64,000 bases of DNA, taken from assembly GCA_031472005.1 (NCBI GenBank), contig PZJY01000008.1, positions 2,046,001 through 2,110,000 of the forward strand, in the 5' to 3' direction. The translations under genes were made by a program, and so were the position numbers. The DNA is from Tetracladium setigerum (taxonomy: Eukaryota > Ascomycota > Leotiomycetes > Helotiales). This document shows positions 33,061 to 43,078 of the stretch, piece by piece (the first letter of the stretch is position 1; each line of letters opens with the position of its first letter). The notes beneath the pieces are model-generated. The model did no database searches and had not been told where the DNA came from. It was given only the letters and a program-made list of their open reading frames with translations.

Positions 33061-34602
33061 TTACGCTAGAATATTCGTCAAATTCGATCCACGTCCAACC
33101 CCAAACAGATCAAAGCCATCCAAAATACCCGTCTCTTCAGGCGCAGCCCCACCTGACAATCTGTTGGTATTGCCTGGCAGGTCACCAACATTGTTACAAA
33201 GCCCCTGTGCTCTAGGTTCCGGTCCCATACAAACCGTTGTCCTATTTTAACATTAGTCGCGAGAATACGAGATAACAAAATCATTTCCTGGCTAAAGAGC
33301 TGTACTTACGACGGCGTGAAACGATAAGTGCATCTGTTGGCTGCATTGTACTTGATTGTTGACCGAAGAATCGTTCGCACTTCATTCAACATGTTTGACA
33401 TGCATGCTGCGCTGGTTGGAAGTGGCCCAATGTTCTCTATATAATATGCTATTGTTGCGGTCTCAGCAAAGAGCTGGGAGGGAGTGGTTAGCAAGTTGTT
33501 TGTGTCCCCTCTAACGTTAGAAATTACTTACTTCTGTCCAGCCTATCTTTTGCGTTAGCACCAGACTTCGTTTTTTTCTCATGGAAGATTTTTGGTGAAA
33601 TACGTACTTGCTTTTGCATAAGCCGTGGGAACGCAAGTGTCCATAGCAGCAAGATCTCTAAATCGCTGTGTACCTAAAGAAGCACTGTCAGTCCTCGCGA
33701 ACTATCTTGACCGCCTGCATATCTTCGAGCAACCTTGGATCGCTAAATGATGTGCACTTACTACTGAATGTAGTTCTTGGAGAAGTTGCAACGCCATTCG
33801 CCACCCAATAATCCAAATTATGTGACAGTTCGTGTGTGATTGCTTCATATGAAATTGAAGCAAGTCCATGAGTGTTGATATCACGCCCTATTGGAGAGTT
33901 AACTATGCCAAAAAGCTCCATTAGAAATCTTCACATACACTATCATCTCGTCAGTTAGCTTCGTTCAGACCATGTTGTGATGTGAGAAAGTTTTGTTCAA
34001 TTTAGAAGATGAAGAGTTCGCTTACATTTGTACTTGCTGCTATGCCATCGACTGCGTCCCAAGTTCGAAAAGTTCGGATCCAAGAACGAGCCCTCACTGG
34101 CATCCTTCTACAATGTAACAGTGAGTGAGATTCGTTTGTTTGCCGACAAGTCTCGATCATTCGTCGCCGCGACTGGGAAGGAGCACTTACGCCATTCTTC
34201 GAGAGAAATCCGTGATTGAATCCGCAGCTATCGTACTACTACAACGACAGACCGTCCAAGGAATATCACACTATTTTTTATTAGCCCGGAAGCATTTTTC
34301 ACGAGTTGAAATTTGGGTGGGATGTAGACGTAGAAGAAGAGGATTTTACTCACATCCGAGAATTTCACATCATACACATAAATCTCATACCGATCGCAAT
34401 AGTCGAATGCGTTAGAGTCTCTCAAACAATCTAGAGGAATGGTCCCCCATGCCCTTCGAGTAACGGTCCAAGTTGGATAAGGAATAGTTGAAAGTTGCGA
34501 GAGCCACGGGCGGCTGGCGAAGAGAACTTGGTAATTATCAAGAATCGCTGTCGCTGACTGTGATAGGAATGCCAGAGTGGCTAGAAAGTGGATGAGTTTC
34601 AT
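33061..34602 (-). CDS. secreted HExxH zinc metalloprotease, unassigned family
   Basis: Reconstructed in eight exons: 34602-34354, 34235-34191, 34107-34034, 33928-33762, 33673-33608, 33542-33532, 33473-33310 and 33241-33061, giving 318 aa. Signal peptide 1-19 (LATLAFLSQSATA). The centre reads INTHGLASISYEAITHELSH, where HELSH is the zincin HExxH motif; a conserved-looking TAYAKASWTELFAET follows. Eight to ten cysteines suggest disulfides. Exon 6 is only 11 nt, and exon 3 must use a GTACAA donor because the nearby GTAAGC would cause a stop. Possible relation to fungal M35-like or conidiation-associated metalloproteases; I cannot fix the family. Confidence 0.72.
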
Positions 34603-35585
34603 ACTTGATAAATGACAATGATTTCCAGCCTTGAATGACTTTGGTGGATTTAGAGGATTAGCTGGAAGTATATGAAAGAAGGACATTTTCTTATCAAGGA
34701 GGAGGTGTTTGCCAAGACGGTTCTACTCAGAGACGCATGAAATTGTTGGTTTTTCCCATTCTGCAGCATACTTCGCGGAAGTCATCCTGAATGCACAAAC
34801 TCTGCTGCACCATAAAAACTAGGCTTTACCAGGACTAACAAAGTCTGGTAATAGGCATCAAGTGGAGGAGAGAACATCGTTTCCCCTCTTCCAGCCCCAA
34901 TATCTTCGCAGGAGGATCCGGTTCAATTGCAAAGGATTTTCCATTTGACTTCACGTTCATACTTTCATTTATAAGTCCTCGATATTGAAAGCATGATTTG
35001 CTGGCCTGACCTCGGAAGATATGCAGTTATTTTTCGGATTGTTTGCTGCAGAACCTTGCTATGCTGTTGGATATTGGATGTTGGTTGTTGGATGTTGTTG
35101 ACATTGTCTGATTTGCCGAGACACATGCAAAAGTACCTACACAGCCATATCCAACACAAAATAGCCGCGCAGATCCACCTTTATACTTTACCGGTTGGTA
35201 AGTTGGTAAGTTTTCGTCCAATATCAATCCAGACGTACACAATCCGGGTGGCTTACAAGCGGCCCGCATCTGCATGCAATGACAACACCCAAAAACCATT
35301 CCGATATCCAACATTGGTATGTCAAAATTGACTGCAAGCTGATACAACTTTTGGGAACCATACCACCTTTGACTTCCTTGAAAAATGTGAAGAAGGACTA
35401 AAGCTTTCCATAGTCTTCGAAGACCAAGCCGTCTTAGATCTGTGCGTCTACTTTCCCTCCCACCTCATCTCGTCGATATTCTTTTTGCAAATCTTCTTAA
35501 TTTATCAAAGTTTCTACGTACTGTATACAAAAAGACGTCAAAATTAAAAGAACAATCCGTTCAAATTCCCAATTTCATCTCGACA
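34603..35585. other. divergent promoter of two secreted-protein genes
   Basis: About 980 nt between the metalloprotease and crystallin-like start codons. Contains a GTTGGATATTGGATGTTGG-type low-complexity patch at about 35065-35100 and AAGTTGGTAAG near 35208. No gene seen. Confidence 0.5.
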
Positions 35586-36260
35586 ATGCATATCTCTCTG
35601 CTCAACGTCCTCATCACACTTCTCGCTCAAGCAGCATACACAAACACAGCCCCAACATCACCAAATGTCACCGAATCTCACGACGGCAACTTCGAATTGA
35701 TGAAACGTCAAATAGGTCCCAACTACAAATTCACATTATGTGAACATGATGATTTTCAGGGTCGATGTGAGAATTTCGCTGCGGCGTGGGGAGTATGCTG
35801 TTCGTAAACCTTCTTTATTTCCTTCCTCCTTTCCTCCCTCCTACAACAAAACATACCAGGCGAACTAACTTGTGAATGAAAAATAAGTCACCCTTCAAGA
35901 TGATAATCAAAACTGGGCGAGTTCTGCAAAGGCGGGGGCTGGTGGTGCTTGCAACATCTGGGAGTTAGTATCTTTCCACATCCATTTTCAGGCGAGGTGG
36001 TATTGCAACAAGCCAAAAAGTTTCGTTTGGCAGTTTTATCCGAATGAGAGAGAGAGCTGACCATATGGCTGGATTTTATAGTGATTACAGATGCCTTGGA
36101 GCTGCTATAGTTGGGGTGAGCTCTTTTAATGGGATACCGTAAGTAGCAAGTCATGTTTGAAAATCAGGGAGGGAAATGCTAATGAATTCTTTTGTGCAGT
36201 TCTCTGGGAGTTCATGGTTGGGATAATCGAGCAAAATCTTACAGATGTTGGTCCATCTGA
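35586..36260 (+). CDS. secreted beta/gamma-crystallin-like protein with propeptide
   Basis: Four exons, 35586-35799, 35888-35963, 36082-36138 and 36200-36260, giving 135 aa. Signal peptide about 1-17 (LLNVLITLLAQAAYT), then a short propeptide ending in LMKR, a Kex2-type site, at about residue 40. The mature part (about 95 aa) reads as one beta/gamma-crystallin fold with paired cysteines (CEHDDFQGRCENF, GGACNIWDDYRC) and the ending WDNRAKSYRCW. Such secreted single-domain proteins include killer-toxin-like and antimicrobial proteins in fungi and bacteria, but activity here is unknown. Exon 1 must end before GTTCGT; the stronger-looking GTAAAC three to four bases on breaks the frame. Confidence 0.72.
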
Positions 36261-36378
36261 AATTTAAAGAGACAGAGAACAGAGAAAATGGGTGACTGGA
36301 GGCTGAGGGTCATGCCGAAATCAATGAATCATGATTTTCTAAGTGCCGGGCTGGGCTTTCTATATTCTAATTGCCAGC

Positions 36379-37410
36379 TCAGTATTGTTGCGAGGCAGTG
36401 GGAAGAGGCAACCTCCGATGCAACCTCGCCATAATCTCAGCATAGTCTTTCTCTTCCTCTTCCTTGATAACCCCATGCCTCACGAAGAAGTCAATCATAA
36501 CTAGTGCACTATTCGTCTTGAACTCTCCTCTACCAAGTGCCTCCTTGACCTCTTCCACACTCATCAACATGAACTTCTCCACCTCCTCATCATTCTGCTG
36601 ACAGACCACACCCTCCTCAACCTCCAAATCAAAGACATAGACACAATCCGGTGCAAACAGACCTACCTCACCCGAATCCCCTCCATTCTTCACATCTTTG
36701 ATACCGACGTAGGAGATGGACCCGACCGCCTTTGCAGACCGTCTCACCAAGTCTTCCGGCAACGAAGCTTCTTCCTCTGCTTCTCTAACCATACACTCAT
36801 ATGGCCCCTCTCCAGCAGCAACACCACCAGCAACCGTCGTATCCAAACAACCCGGGAACGTAAAAAGATGAGCAGCCCGTTTCGGAACCCAGATTCTCAA
36901 CCCTCCACTCTCTGTTTGAGTGTACACAGTAAGATGTGCACCCCTCGAAATGATCCCAAACAGATTACTGGCGTATCTCTCGATCGAGACAGGGAAATTG
37001 GCACCTATGATCGGGTAAGGCTCGCTGTGCTGGCCGTGGATGACTTTGAATACGTCTTGGTCGATGGAGTCCTGGATGAGTTTTGAGAAGGCTGCTGTGC
37101 AGGAGTTGGCGTAGTCTTTGTTTGCTGGGTCGAGATGAACGGTGCGATTGGTGTGGGAGATAATGAAGTCGGATGTCCATGGCATCTTTTCGACGATGGA
37201 AGGGAGCATGAGGCCATGATGGCGAGGGTCGTTGGGGAGGTAGAAACGATAGAAGGTGGACCAGTGAGGGTGGGGTGCTTCGAGAGGATCGTCGTACGGG
37301 AAACTGGGTTGATATTAGCATGTGTTGATTCAAAGAAATAGAAGAGTAGCTTGCCTGTCACAAGCATTGATGAGGTCAAGATATGTTTGCTTCGTCTCTG
37401 AGGAAGCCAT
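36379..37410 (-). CDS. Nudix hydrolase with DUF4743-type N-terminus (thiamin pyrophosphokinase-related)
   Basis: Two exons, 37410-37355 and 37303-36379, giving 326 aa. The intron is GC-AG: donor AG|GCAAGC, acceptor CCCAG, joining NACD with SFPYDDPLE. The N-terminal half is the DUF4743-type domain found in fungal Nudix proteins related to thiamin diphosphokinase Tnr3. The C-terminal half carries the Nudix box GGVAAGEGPYECMVREAEEE (about residues 185-205), where the two Glu pairs bind the metal; the usual Gly after REUXEE is Ser. Likely a cytosolic pyrophosphohydrolase acting on a nucleoside- or thiamin-like diphosphate. Substrate not determined. Confidence 0.88.
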
Positions 37411-38093
37411 GGTAGTCGAGGGCGTGTGTAGAGTATTTGCGAGTATATTTTTCACGCCGCCCTGAGTTAAATTGGCAGTCTATTCATATGCTCTGAGCCG
37501 AGTTTGTGTCAAAGAAGTAACCACAGCTTTGGATAGAGACGCGATGTGTTTCTCATGGAGTGTCGAGATCAAGAAGTTGAAGTCGCAAAGAGAATGTGAG
37601 TCGCCCGAACGACGCCCGACGTTCAGTTGTCACGACAGCTGATTGGCTGGAGCCCCCGGACGAAGAATCACTCACTTCTCTCCTCCCCAAAAGAAAGTTC
37701 CCTCTCTCTCTCGCACTCAGGAAGTTACTTCCTCCCTCAGCGCTTTCTATATTCAGAGATTCGATAATGAAGGACCTGGCATTTCCGCCCTCGCCCGTTG
37801 ACCTTTGAAACGCCTCACGCGTGCACTCCGGAAGAACTTCATTCCCTCTCAAGGCTACAGGCTGACCAAAACTTCTCGAATTGGAGTCTGGCTGGTCTAT
37901 TATATATCTAATATTATCTACAGATGGGTCATCTTTGTGATTTATTGATGCCTCTCATCTCTTCAAAAAAAAAAGTCAATCATCATCAAACGCCATACCT
38001 GAAATCAAAACCACCACCTTGCGCCGTATCCTATGTTCGTCCTCGTCTACCCTCGTCAGCGTCGGTTGATCATCACCCCGAACCTCTGATATA
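37411..38093. other. intergenic between the Nudix and GT32 genes
   Basis: About 680 nt: the Nudix promoter and the GT32 3' region. A TATATATC-like patch lies near 37901-37910. Nothing coding seen. Confidence 0.55.
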
Positions 38094-39308
38094 TCAAGCT
38101 ACAACTTCCTTTGCTCCAGCTGCCGCCGCCTTTTGCAATTCCTGCTGGGCAATCTGCGCGTCCGCAACCTCTTTGATGGTGATCATCTTTGCTTGTTCTC
38201 CCGGAGGAAGTTTCTCAAACGCCGCCTTGTTGATGTCCCACAGCTTCACACATTCGCTGTCCCAGTTACACCTCTCCACCTCGCCATAGACCGGATGGCT
38301 GTATCTCGGGTGATTTAATGGCCAACTCGAAGCATGGTATCTATGCTTGACGAGCGCTCCTCTCGCGTTGTGATTGCCAGAGTCTGAATGGCCCTGCCCT
38401 GCAGCAAAGGCTTCCACAGTGAGGACGAGAACGCCACCGATCAATCTTGATTCGGCCAGCGCGTGGAAGTTATTCCATGAAATATCGTGGCCCTCTCGCC
38501 TGCTCATCTCTTTGAGAACAGCCACCGTGAAGGCTGAGGGTCCAGTACCACTCAACACCTCATCGAAATCCAACGTGATCTCGGACACTGGTTTCTTTTG
38601 CTGTGCGGCCACATCGTTCAGCCAGTCAATGATGTTATCAACCAGTTGTAGCATCAGAGGAAGTCCTGGCTTGCACATGAAAGTCCATTGGCAAAAGGAT
38701 TGGGACTTCTTCCCCAGAATTGGATGATCCGCATATTCTGGCTGGTCGATTTCAACGCCAATGACCATTTCCACATCGCCTTCGTTGTATCGATTTGGAA
38801 TGAACCGCTCAATTGGACGGAGCGCTTCAACGTCGATATCAGTGTATACTCCACCCTCGACATACATAATCAAGTATCGGAGGAGATCCGCTTTGATGAT
38901 TTTGAGGGTGAGAGAGCGGTACATCTCCACGATGTCTGGACGATTGATTCCATCGGGTCCAAATTTCGTTTCAACAAAGTACAGCGCATTGTCGTCGGTA
39001 AGTACTTCGTATCTGTATTCTGGGTTCTTTGCCGTCCAAGTCTTCGCACAACTTGAGTCTCGCTCGTTGAATGCAAGTGCATCCACCTTCCATGTTTGCC
39101 ATATCTTCTTTGGAAACTTTGAGCCGGGTGCTGCTGGTTTCAGGATCTTTTGGCTGCGTACTTGTCGTTTGGTGAGTCTCCCGCTACTACTGAAGTCGGT
39201 GTTGGCTAGGACGAGGAAGACGAGAATGATGACCAAGTAGACAGGAATGCATCTTTGTACTTGTTTGGGGATCCGAGCAGTCAATGACGAAGTAGTAACT
39301 GGGAGCAT
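38094..39308 (-). CDS. GT32 glycosyltransferase, Och1-type alpha-mannosyltransferase-like
   Basis: Type II Golgi membrane glycosyltransferase. Single exon, first ATG at 39308, 404 aa. A membrane anchor lies at about residues 20-37 (PVYLVIILVFLVLANT) with a short cytosolic head. The luminal domain has the family start PKKIWQTWK and a conserved KADLLRYLIMYVEGGVYTD followed by the DxD motif in DIDVEALRPI, which binds metal and GDP-sugar. Later come FCQWTFMCKPG and SGTGPSAFT. Och1-like members start or extend mannan chains, but Pezizomycotina have several GT32 paralogues of unknown acceptor. It faces an acyltransferase gene across a shared promoter. Confidence 0.88.
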   Translation of the reverse strand: MLPVTTSSLTARIPKQVQRCIPVYLVIILVFLVLANTDFSSSGRLTKRQVRSQKILKPAAPGSKFPKKIWQTWKVDALAFNERDSSCAKTWTAKNPEYRYEVLTDDNALYFVETKFGPDGINRPDIVEMYRSLTLKIIKADLLRYLIMYVEGGVYTDIDVEALRPIERFIPNRYNEGDVEMVIGVEIDQPEYADHPILGKKSQSFCQWTFMCKPGLPLMLQLVDNIIDWLNDVAAQQKKPVSEITLDFDEVLSGTGPSAFTVAVLKEMSRREGHDISWNNFHALAESRLIGGVLVLTVEAFAAGQGHSDSGNHNARGALVKHRYHASSWPLNHPRYSHPVYGEVERCNWDSECVKLWDINKAAFEKLPPGEQAKMITIKEVADAQIAQQELQKAAAAGAKEVVA

Positions 39309-40313
39309 GTTGAAGTGAATTGTGGTGGTATTCGAGATGCGATTTCGTGTTGAAGAGTTGGTCGACAACAAGTATCAAAGCTTGAACTTTTCAGAAAGAA
39401 CTTCCAGAGCTTTAGAAAAGTTACCAAGGCTCAAATCAGCTTAATTTGCTTGCATGAGCATGTGCTCTCTGCATGAGGAATCTGGTACCGAGATAAGTCT
39501 TGCAACTTCCACAGCGACCTAGCTAATTGAAGCGACCTCGCAGGTCAAAGTGACTCGATAGTCCGGAGGGGGTGGTTGACAACCCCAGTACCCACCCCCC
39601 CTTCGAAAAGCCACCCTTCGCGCGGGTTGATGATGCATGCTGGTCGTTGCATGGGTGATTGATTCAAACCTTTCAGTACCTTGACCCGAGATAAGGCACA
39701 TCTCCGAGCAAGGTGGCATGCACGAGGCCGTTAAGTCGCATATTTCTCATTCGAGAACGCCTCCAACAACAGCCCTCCATCATCCATTATTCGTTTGCTT
39801 GCCAACAGGCGTTCCTAACCTCCAGTATTCCTCAGGAGCTGAGATTTTACAGTTTGGATTCCGCTGTCCTCAAAGTGGTTTATTTTCGGCCATTGAGTGA
39901 TGGGGATCATTGACTGGACCGAGCATAATTATCAAGTGCGATCTTTCTGGTCCTACCATCTCTAGTCTCGAGTATATCGTGTACAGTAGTAGTGGCCGTC
40001 TCTCGAAATGGCCACCGCAAGAGATCCAATCATCAAACCCCGCATGTGCGTGCACCAGGAACCTCGGATGGCCCGCTCGGATCTTGTATATCTTGGCCAT
40101 GTGACAGGCGTGCACCCATCCAGCTATGGCCTGTCTTGATGCATACACACCAACCCCCTCCGATTCCTATCCCGTCCCTCCGTTCCTCTCCAGCCAGCAT
40201 TTCTGAATTCCCTCACCGGGTTCTTGAACGACAAATCCCGCCGTACTGCAAATCACACGAATTGATGTGAACAGCATTTTTCTTAATAATTTGGAGATAT
40301 CACCACACACTCA
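39309..40313. other. divergent promoter of the GT32 and acyltransferase genes
   Basis: 1.0 kb between divergent start codons. Holds a C-rich patch (about 39585-39603). No gene seen. Confidence 0.5.
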
Positions 40314-41771
40314 ATGACTTCCAAATTTGACGCTGGTGTTCTTGAGACTGGTTGCTGGAAGGAAGAGAACGAGACTGTGCTTCCTCGTCACCTTCTTGTT
40401 CGAAATAGGCTCATCGACTTCGCAAAGGGATCTTTCACATTTAAAAATCGCTCACCACGGAAGGAGCTCGGCAAAACTGCCTATCTTGATGGTTTGAGAG
40501 GGTTTGCGGCCTTGCTGGTGTATCTGCAACATCACAACCTCTGGGTGCATTTGGGTGGGAAGATTCTTGAAAACTCATTTGGGTTCGACGGCCAACATTA
40601 TTTTGCTTGTTTACCCTTCATCAGACTGTTCTTCACTGGAGGTCATCTTGCCGTCACGGTGTTCTTTGTCATCTCGGGGTATGCCCTTTCGGCCAAACCA
40701 CTGAGCTTGATTCACTCCGAGAACTTTGTGAAGCTTCAAGAGAATGTTGGGTCTGCTCTCTTCAGAAGATGGATCCGTCTGTTCCTCCCTCTCATCGCCA
40801 CAACTTTTATTTACCTGACGATATGGCATGCTTTCGGGGTCTGGACAGAAGCGGAGGATCGAGAGTCCAACTACCGGGACGAAGTTTGGAAGTGGTATTG
40901 CGAGTTCAAAAACTTCAGTTTCTTCTTCAATTCCAGTGAAGTTCCTTGGTTCACTTACAATCGTCACCTGTGGTCCATTCCGGTCGAAATGAAGGGTTCA
41001 ATCCTCATCTACACCTCACTGATTGCTCTTGCTCGATGTACTCGAAATGCGAGACTGTGGTGCCAAGTCGGCTTGATCTGGTACTTCATCTATATTGCGG
41101 ACGGCACTCTCTTCGCAATGTTTCTGGCAGGAATGCTTCTTTGCGATCTGGATCTCCTCAACCAAAGCGACAATCTACCACAGTTCTTGTCTAAGTTGGA
41201 ACCATTCAAGACTGTCATCTTTTACCACCTCCTCGTCATCGGCCTGTATCTTGGAGGGGTTCCATCTCATAACAATGAGTTTGAAGAGTTAAGAAAGTCA
41301 GGCGGATGGTACTTCCTCTCCTTCCTGAAGCCCCAAGCTGTCTTTGGATACAAGTGGTTCTACCTCTTCTGGGCCTCCACCTTTATCGTCGCATCAGTGA
41401 CGAACATTTCCTGGCTGCGACACTTTTTTGAGAACAGATTCAATCAATACCTGGGCCGGATTTCATTTGGATTGTATTTAGTCCATGGACCGGTCCTGAA
41501 GATCTTGGGAGATCGTGTGTACGCCGCTGTGGGTTGGGTGAATACCAGCAATATCGTTTGGATTCCAGGATGGGCGAATTTGATGCCACTGCCAAATATT
41601 GGGCCGTTGGGACTGGAGCTCAATCTTCTGCTGCCGCAGATCATTCTCTTGCCTGTCACTTTGTGGATTGCGGATTTGACTACGAGACTGATTGATCAGC
41701 CGAGCTTGAGGTTTGCTCATTGGTTATATAGAAGGACTCTTGCTCCTGCTCAGCCGTCGTTAAAGTCTTGA
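40314..41771 (+). CDS. membrane O-acyltransferase (acyltransferase 3 family)
   Basis: Integral membrane protein of the acyltransferase-3 family (PF01757), which O-acylates sugars, lipids or secondary metabolites. Single exon, 485 aa. It shows the family start KTAYLDGLRGFAALLVYLQH (active-site region with His-Xaa near residue 74), then GGHLAVTVFFVISGYALS, FRRWIRLFLPLIATTF and the acceptor-side LWSIPVEMKGSILIY. About ten membrane segments follow, ending FGLYLVHGP and the last helix LLPQIILLPVTLWIADLTTRLIDQP. Neighbour context (GT32 on one side, a type II membrane protein on the other) hints at glycan O-acylation; that is inference. Confidence 0.9.
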   Translation: MTSKFDAGVLETGCWKEENETVLPRHLLVRNRLIDFAKGSFTFKNRSPRKELGKTAYLDGLRGFAALLVYLQHHNLWVHLGGKILENSFGFDGQHYFACLPFIRLFFTGGHLAVTVFFVISGYALSAKPLSLIHSENFVKLQENVGSALFRRWIRLFLPLIATTFIYLTIWHAFGVWTEAEDRESNYRDEVWKWYCEFKNFSFFFNSSEVPWFTYNRHLWSIPVEMKGSILIYTSLIALARCTRNARLWCQVGLIWYFIYIADGTLFAMFLAGMLLCDLDLLNQSDNLPQFLSKLEPFKTVIFYHLLVIGLYLGGVPSHNNEFEELRKSGGWYFLSFLKPQAVFGYKWFYLFWASTFIVASVTNISWLRHFFENRFNQYLGRISFGLYLVHGPVLKILGDRVYAAVGWVNTSNIVWIPGWANLMPLPNIGPLGLELNLLLPQIILLPVTLWIADLTTRLIDQPSLRFAHWLYRRTLAPAQPSLKS

Positions 41772-43078
41772 TAGTTGGCGTTGACTGCGAGAATGTTTAT
41801 GAAATGTACTGTACAAAATTGGCAAAATAATAGATAGGTAGAGGCGAATTGATTGAATACAAAATTGACAACATCACTATATTCAAGTCATCCCAGGTAT
41901 TTCAATAACATCGATTGAGAGACGTCATATTGCGCAACAATAGCGATTGAAAGTATTTACGTTATATGCCAACGGGGAAAATGGAAACATCAAATCTTCA
42001 ATTCCGAACTTTTGCCTCTCAGAATATTCTCTCCCAAGATCAGATGCAAAGTAGGTAGGTAAGAATCTCTCATCCTGTTTCTCTCATCTTAGTTAGATGT
42101 TTGGATACTCTTCACGCTGCGCCGTCTACTAGTCTAAATTTCAGCCTGGCTAATTTCAGCTGGCTATCAACCAACACAGCTCGCCATTCAAAGTTCTGCC
42201 TCCAAAAATAAACCATCTCAAGATCAGATGCAAAGTAAGACTTGTCTCATGCTATTATCCCACAAGCTATGCCTCTCTCATCTTCTGCGGCCTTTAGACA
42301 CTCTTCACTATGTCTGTCTAGTCGTTTAAATTTCAGCTGGCTATCAACAAAGCTTGTTGTTGATCAGAATCTCAAGAATAGGATACAGCAAACTCAAATT
42401 TCCCACCGGCTTTTCCTTCCATGTCACAATACTCCATGTCATCAACACTTCTCAACCAGCCAAACCCAAAACCCAAAATCTAACTTCCCTTCCTACCTGC
42501 CCAGTAGTTAGTTACCCTGGCCCTGCATATCTTAGACATTCCTCCCCCGCATGCATCTCGGTCATACTAAGCAACCCCTTGTCCAATACCGGTTCTTGCC
42601 CCTGTATTTAGTCTGACCTCCGAGGCTCTCGTTATCCTAACCTTTTGTGCCCCAGGAATAAAATTCACATCACATTATTTCATGTGAAAGGATCGCCCAC
42701 CCTCTAATGAGATTGTCCTTTTCCTTTCATTTCCCGTTATTTTTTTGGGGCTTTCCCAGGGACGGACAGTGTTGATCGCCGTTTACTGTACGTACTGCAC
42801 CTTGACGCTGAGGGAAGTGCCCCGAAGAAGCCCCGCAGCACCCACAGTCCACACCCCAGGATCGACATCGACACCCGAGATTAGGGACTCCACTCAACCG
42901 GAAGATCTGGGGAAAAGACTTGAATTGTTTATTATTGTCCCTCGCTAAATTTTGACCACGGCTTCTCGATCATTCAGGTTCATTATTCCGTGCATCATCC
43001 CTTTACCACCACCATATCAATTGTTATTGGAGCAACACCCATGGGAAGAAGAAGCTTGCCACCGCGTCGGCCGCAATA
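41772..43078. other. intergenic with a degenerate tandem duplication
   Basis: 1.3 kb. The centre holds an imperfect duplication, listed separately; the right half is the leader of the next gene. Nothing coding seen. Confidence 0.6.
42035..42350 (+). repeat. imperfect tandem duplication, two copies of about 135 bp
   Basis: Copy 1 (about 42035-42174) and copy 2 (about 42220-42350) share AAGATCAGATGCAAAGTA at the left, CTCTCATCTT and ACTCTTCAC in the middle, and AATTTCAGCTGGCTATCAAC at the right, with indels between. It looks like an old local duplication of non-coding DNA. Confidence 0.65.

Noticed and set aside
37553..37852. 100-codon frames on both strands in the Nudix/GT32 interval
   Set aside because: Both strands are open by composition; neither has motifs, splice signals or family resemblance.
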